Part shown: positions 61,376 to 64,000 of the stretch, one piece after another | Layout: every line of letters starts with the position of its first letter | Position numbering within the stretch: position 1 is the first letter of the stretch | NCBI RefSeq assembly: GCF_027596085.1 | Contig: NC_072451.1 | Coordinates: forward strand, 718,479 to 782,478 | Origin: Anoplopoma fimbria | Taxonomy: Eukaryota; Chordata; Actinopteri; Perciformes; Anoplopomatidae | Length of the DNA stretch: 64,000 nucleotides | Direction of reading: 5' to 3' | Program-made: the position numbers and the translations under genes | The notes under the pieces: generated by a model | The model's input: the letters and a program-made list of their open reading frames with translations, nothing else | What the model was told of the DNA's origin: nothing | Databases searched by the model: none

Positions 61376-62544
61376 AAACATGCCGGCTCCTTCAGTGCTG
61401 ACTGACGGAGCCCTCCTTCCTGCTGGGACTCGACCAGGTATGTGAGGAGTTAAAGGACCTCTTCACATTCCTCCTCAGTCTGCTTCCTGCTGACACAATA
61501 ACAATAATACTGATGATAATAATAACAATAATGATCCATCACAGTGAAGGTTATGTAAACCACATGTTTTAGTCTCGTTTGGTTTAAACACAGCAATAAG
61601 AGCATAAACATGTTAAATATATAAACTAAATAGATCCAGCAGAAACATCAACAGCAGAGAAGCTTCTAGAAGAATCCTCCCTGAACTCCTCACTGAGTTT
61701 GTCTTTTCCTGTAGAGCACCAACGTTTGGTTGTGAGGAGGTCAACAGTAACTGCTCTGGAATCAGAACCCATGAGTGTCACGGTGATGAACATGAGGTTC
61801 AACTCTTCAGCTGCAGTTTGTGTTGAAATAACTTTTGAAAATTAACTTAATTTAGGAATTAAACTAAAACTAAATTAATAAACCCTACAATATAAAATGT
61901 TATTAAGATAATATACTACGCCGTAAATCACAAATTCATAAAGTCTGTCCCTCCTCCCTCCTCTCCCTCCTCCCTCATCTCCTCTCTCCTCCTCCATCTC
62001 CTCCCTCCTCTCCTCCTCTCCTCTCCTCCTCTCCTCTCCTCGCTCCTCTCCTCCCTCCTCTCCTCCTCCCCCCCCCTCCTCTCCTCCTGGCTTACTACCT
62101 GGAGCGACTCCGTCTTTGTTCTCCTCCCCCCTCCTCTCCTCTCCTCCTCCACTCTCCTCTCTCCTCTCCTCCTCCCCTCCTCCGTCCTCCAGTCAACCCC
62201 GTGAGTATTACCTGTGACTGACTTCCTGTTTCTCTTCAGGTAAGTCCTTCGACATCACCTACGTGCGTCTGAAGTTCCACACCAGCCGCCCGGAGAGCTT
62301 CGCCATCTACAAGCGCAGCAGCGAGGACGGCCCGTGGGTTCCGTACACGTTCTACAGCGGTTCCTGTGAGAAGACGTACCAGAAGGCCAGCCGCGGCTTC
62401 ATCCGCACCGGAGAGGACGAGCAGCAGGCGCTCTGCACCGACGACTTCAGCGACATCTCGCCGCTCACCGGGGGCAACGTGGCCTTCTCCACGCTGGAGG
62501 GCCGGCCCAGCGCATACAACTTCGACAACAGCCCCGTGCTCCAG
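44049..62544 (+). CDS. lamc1: laminin subunit gamma-1, first two coding exons (rest off window)
   Basis: Secreted chain shared by most basement-membrane laminins; its N-terminal LN domain drives laminin network assembly. Joined exons 44049-44430 and 62240-62544 give 687 nt, exactly 229 codons: signal peptide (about 1-24), then the LN domain with [76 protein letters not shown] and SGSCEKTY. Introns are GT-AG; intron 1 is 17.8 kb. Human LAMC1 is about 1609 residues, so about 14% is present. An LN domain plus these conserved strings separates it from lamc2 and favours gamma-1 over gamma-3. Confidence 0.97.
44530..45545 (+). repeat. TTTATTTCAGTATTTATTTA array in lamc1 intron 1
   Basis: About 1 kb of the same units as 42640-43770, beginning about 100 nt after exon 1. 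Confidence 0.96.
46080..46287 (+). repeat. (GT)n/(GTGAGT)n array
   Basis: GT repeats with GA interruptions that generate many GTGAGTGT strings in lamc1 intron 1. Confidence 0.97.
46458..46494 (+). repeat. (GT)n microsatellite
   Basis: About 18 GT units in lamc1 intron 1. Confidence 0.95.
46500..47865. other. lamc1 intron 1, mostly unique
   Basis: No exon, RNA gene or tandem array recognised. Confidence 0.45.
47866..48520 (+). repeat. 34-35-bp minisatellite in lamc1 intron 1
   Basis: About 18 copies built on TTAACGTGTCTTATGTGGAC plus AGTAAAGTTGTCTT, with small indels. Confidence 0.95.
48530..49970. other. lamc1 intron 1, mostly unique
   Basis: Non-repetitive apart from short C-runs near 49346-49372. 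Nothing coding was recognised. Confidence 0.4.
49971..50262 (+). repeat. GGACGGACAGA minisatellite block, copy 1
   Basis: GGACGGACAGATAGAAAG-type units with unique flanks (TTTACGGGAAAAACCGTCAG and TGTTGGACCAATGCTCACAG). The whole block, flanks included, recurs at 55105-55361. Confidence 0.92.
50263..53330. other. lamc1 intron 1, unique stretch with enhancer candidates
   Basis: Longest low-repeat part of the intron. Motif-dense segments lie at 50340-50490, 50880-51130 and 52440-52620. A (GAT)n run occurs at 51961-51981. No exon recognised. Confidence 0.4.
53338..53377 (+). repeat. (CTCA)n(TTCA)n tetranucleotide
   Basis: Short compound tetranucleotide repeat. Confidence 0.9.
53380..54330. other. 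lamc1 intron 1, unique
   Basis: Nothing recognised beyond AT-rich intronic sequence. Confidence 0.4.
54335..54562 (+). repeat. GT/GGGTGG-rich segment
   Basis: GGTGGCTGGGTGGGTGGC and (GT)n-G9 tracts; potential G-quadruplex on the plus strand. Confidence 0.7.
54955..55100 (+). repeat. (AAAATA/AAGAAAAT)n low-complexity
   Basis: A-rich simple sequence directly before the second GGACGGACAGA block. Confidence 0.85.
55105..55361 (+). repeat. GGACGGACAGA minisatellite block, copy 2
   Basis: Direct duplicate of 49971-50262 with the same unique flanks; shorter internal repeat. Confidence 0.92.
55385..55492 (+). repeat. two-copy tandem duplication
   Basis: AAAGTTATAAGAGAAACAAG and GTTAGCATCAGACGTCTGGA occur twice, about 52 bp apart. 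Confidence 0.85.
56090..56440 (+). repeat. AGTATACAGTGAAAGTATGT minisatellite
   Basis: About 13 imperfect 26-bp units with AGTACAAGTATACAGT. Confidence 0.95.
56519..56575. repeat. (TA)n/(TATG)n
   Basis: Short TA-rich microsatellite in lamc1 intron 1. Confidence 0.9.
57138..57157 (+). repeat. C20 homopolymer
   Basis: Twenty consecutive C; exact length is error-prone. It is followed by a (TCC)n tract (57179-57212). Confidence 0.8.
57290..58320 (+). repeat. GTATAAGTATACAGTATAAG minisatellite
   Basis: About 38 imperfect 26-27-bp units (GGCTGTAGTATAAGTATACA). Related in sequence to 56090-56440, 850 bp away. Confidence 0.96.
58438..58472 (+). repeat. (CA)n microsatellite
   Basis: About 17 CA units. 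Confidence 0.95.
58648..58825 (+). repeat. (CTCTCTGT)n pyrimidine-rich array
   Basis: CT repeats with GT interruptions; Ser/Leu and Arg/Glu frames over it are artefacts. Confidence 0.95.
59100..60297. other. lamc1 intron 1, unique
   Basis: No exon, RNA gene or array recognised. Confidence 0.4.
60298..60712 (-). repeat. dispersed repeat family A, copy 3
   Basis: Same orientation as copy 2, opposite to copy 1. Confidence 0.9.
61120..61208 (+). repeat. (CA)n microsatellite
   Basis: About 44 CA units; followed by (TCC)n at 61342-61367. Confidence 0.98.
61945..62195 (+). repeat. CTCCTCTCCTCC array before lamc1 exon 2
   Basis: Pyrimidine array containing one copy of a longer unit (GGAGCGACTCCGTCTTTGTT at about 62101-62120) that recurs four times after exon 2. 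It may supply an extended polypyrimidine tract to the exon 2 acceptor. Confidence 0.9.
62240..62544 (+). CDS. lamc1: lamc1 coding exon 2 (LN domain)
   Basis: Residues 128-229, ending [20 protein letters not shown] and SPVLQ. Acceptor CTCTTCAG is followed at once by GTAAGTCC, so the exon opens with a donor-like string. Donor GTGAGC. Confidence 0.97.
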
Positions 62545-62789
62545 GTGAGCTCCTCCTCTGACCTCTGACCTCTGACCCTGCGGCTCCGCTTCCTTTCTTC
62601 ACAGGACAGAGTGTGGAGATGAGTCTCCTCAGGCCACTCCTTCTTATTCTCCTTAGGAACAGTGTGATGGTAGTTTTATTTTCCCAGCATGCCGTTCTGC
62701 AGGTTTTTAGTTGAGACCCGTTGCTAGGCGACGCCCCCGGGTTTCCCACTGCAGCTCCGTCTGGCTCCACCGACTGCAGCCGGACCTCC

Positions 62790-63370
62790 TCACTCCTCCT
62801 CCTCCTCCTCCTCCTCCTCCTCCTCCTCACTCCTCCTCTCCTCCTCCTCCTCCACTCCACACTCCTCACTCCTCCTCCTCACTCCTCTTTTTCCACCGCC
62901 TCCTCTCTCCTCTCCTCTCTCCTCCCCTCCTCTCTCCTTTCCACTCCTCCCCTCCTTCCCCCCTCCTCTTGGTGTGTTTGTGTTTCCATGTTTCTTCCCT
63001 CTCTGAGCTTGTTGCTTCATAACTGGAACGACTCCATCTTCGTTCTCCTCTCCTCCCTCCTCTCCTTCCCCCTCTCCTCTCCTCCCCTCCTTTCTTCCCT
63101 CTCTGAGCTTGTTGCTTAATAACTGGAAGGACTCCGTCTTCGTTCTCCTCCCCCTCCTCCTCTCCCCCTCCTCTCTCCTCCTCTCCTCCCCCCTCAGTGT
63201 GTTTGTGTTTCCATGTTTCTTCACTCTGAGCTTGTTGCTTCATAACTGGAGCGACTCCGTCTTTGTTCTCCTCTTTTCCTCTCCTCCCCTCCCTCCCCCT
63301 CTCCTCCTCCCCCTCCTCTCTCCTCTTGTTGCTTCATAACTGGAGCGTCTCCGTCTTCGTTCTCCTCGGT
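62790..63370 (+). repeat. CTCCTC array with about 100-bp higher-order unit in lamc1 intron 2
   Basis: Four copies of TTGTTGCTTCATAACTGGA plus ACTCCGTCTTCGTTCTCCTC near 63009, 63109, 63232 and 63326, separated by CCTCCTCTCC filler. Confidence 0.92.
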
Positions 63371-64000
63371 TTGTTTCACAACGTTGAGCTGATTCTTCAT
63401 CTTCGGTTTTTATTGATGATTTTAACATTTATGAACAAATAAAAACATTCAGATGAAAGTGTAAACAAGCAAACGGACCTAAAACATAAATAATACAGAA
63501 ACATAAAAGAAAAGTTTTTTTTGTTTTAACCGTCCAGTAAATCTGTTGTTTTGTCTCTTGAATAATGTTCTTGAAGCGTGTTTCTATATTTCTACACGAT
63601 CTCATCCGTTGACCCCTGAAGGCTTCTTCATCAGCAGCATGTTGACCACATTATTTATTAATCATACATTCCCTTCTGGTAAAGTAAACTCCCACAGTAG
63701 CTCATAAGGATAACTTCAGATCCAAAATATTTTGTGACGCAGTTTACTTTTTATTTTTCACAGTGACTGAACTTTTTATTTAACCCCGTTTTTAGATAAA
63801 TAAATACATTAAAGTCAGAGGAGACACTAAGACATTGGTAGAAAACAGAGAGTTTATCTGGAGGAGTTGTTCTTCATCTCTGAACCATCACACAGACTCG
63901 TAGCTAAATGAGAGTGAGCTCTCCTTTCTCTCCGTTTAAATGAACACATTTAGCTCCACAGCTAAACTTCCTTATTTGACTTGTCGGCATGAAGCTATTT
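63371..64000. other. lamc1 intron 2, unique
   Basis: AT-rich intronic sequence; no third exon recognised before the window ends. Confidence 0.45.

Noticed and set aside
62366..62548. Alternative frame inside lamc1 exon 2
   Set aside because: Arg/Thr/Ser-rich shadow of a GC-rich laminin exon.

Overview
This window is vertebrate nuclear DNA, almost certainly from a ray-finned (percomorph-type teleost) fish. It holds short exons with canonical splice sites, dense CA/GT, AAT/AAG and CTT microsatellites, several teleost-style dispersed repeats, and one decayed endogenous retrovirus. No bacterial, phage or CRISPR-type content is present.

Three protein-coding genes account for the conserved sequence. 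(1) lamc2 (laminin gamma-2 chain) lies on the minus strand. Fourteen coding exons run from the start codon at 10715 down to 303. They encode the signal peptide, the laminin-EGF (LE) repeats, the laminin IV domain and the first part of the coiled coil, about 750 residues. The C-terminal part lies beyond base 1. (2) dhx9 (ATP-dependent RNA helicase A) is complete on the plus strand: 27 coding exons between 17500 and 40246 predict 1333 residues. It has two double-stranded-RNA-binding domains, the DEIH helicase core, HA2/OB domains and a C-terminal RGG/glycine-rich tail. (3) lamc1 (laminin gamma-1 chain) begins at 44049 on the plus strand. Its first two coding exons (signal peptide and most of the LN domain) are separated by a 17.8-kb intron, and the rest lies beyond base 64000.

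Layout: 1-10715 lamc2 (minus); 10716-17450 head-to-head intergenic DNA with CA/GT arrays, a 2-kb AAT/AAG field and a six-copy complex repeat; 17451-40555 dhx9; 40556-43860 repeat-rich intergenic DNA; 43861-64000 lamc1 5' end with very large repeat-filled introns. Intron 14 of dhx9 (6.4 kb) contains an antisense gamma/epsilon-like endogenous retrovirus. It has one LTR, a primer-binding site, and gag, pro, pol and env remnants. The reverse-transcriptase core is missing, and the 3' half of env and the second LTR are lost.

The two laminin chains are extracellular basement-membrane subunits and dhx9 is a nuclear RNA helicase. Their proximity reflects conserved vertebrate synteny (human 1q25 also carries DHX9, LAMC1 and LAMC2), not a joint pathway. 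Here dhx9 sits between the two laminin genes and lamc2 points the opposite way. The most interesting signals are in RNA processing of dhx9: a 3' splice site made of about 70 GU repeats with no polypyrimidine tract, two donors that run straight into CA repeats, a GC-AG intron, and large tandem arrays filling many introns. I found no convincing novel gene system. The best candidates are these repeat-embedded splice sites and the retroviral remnant.
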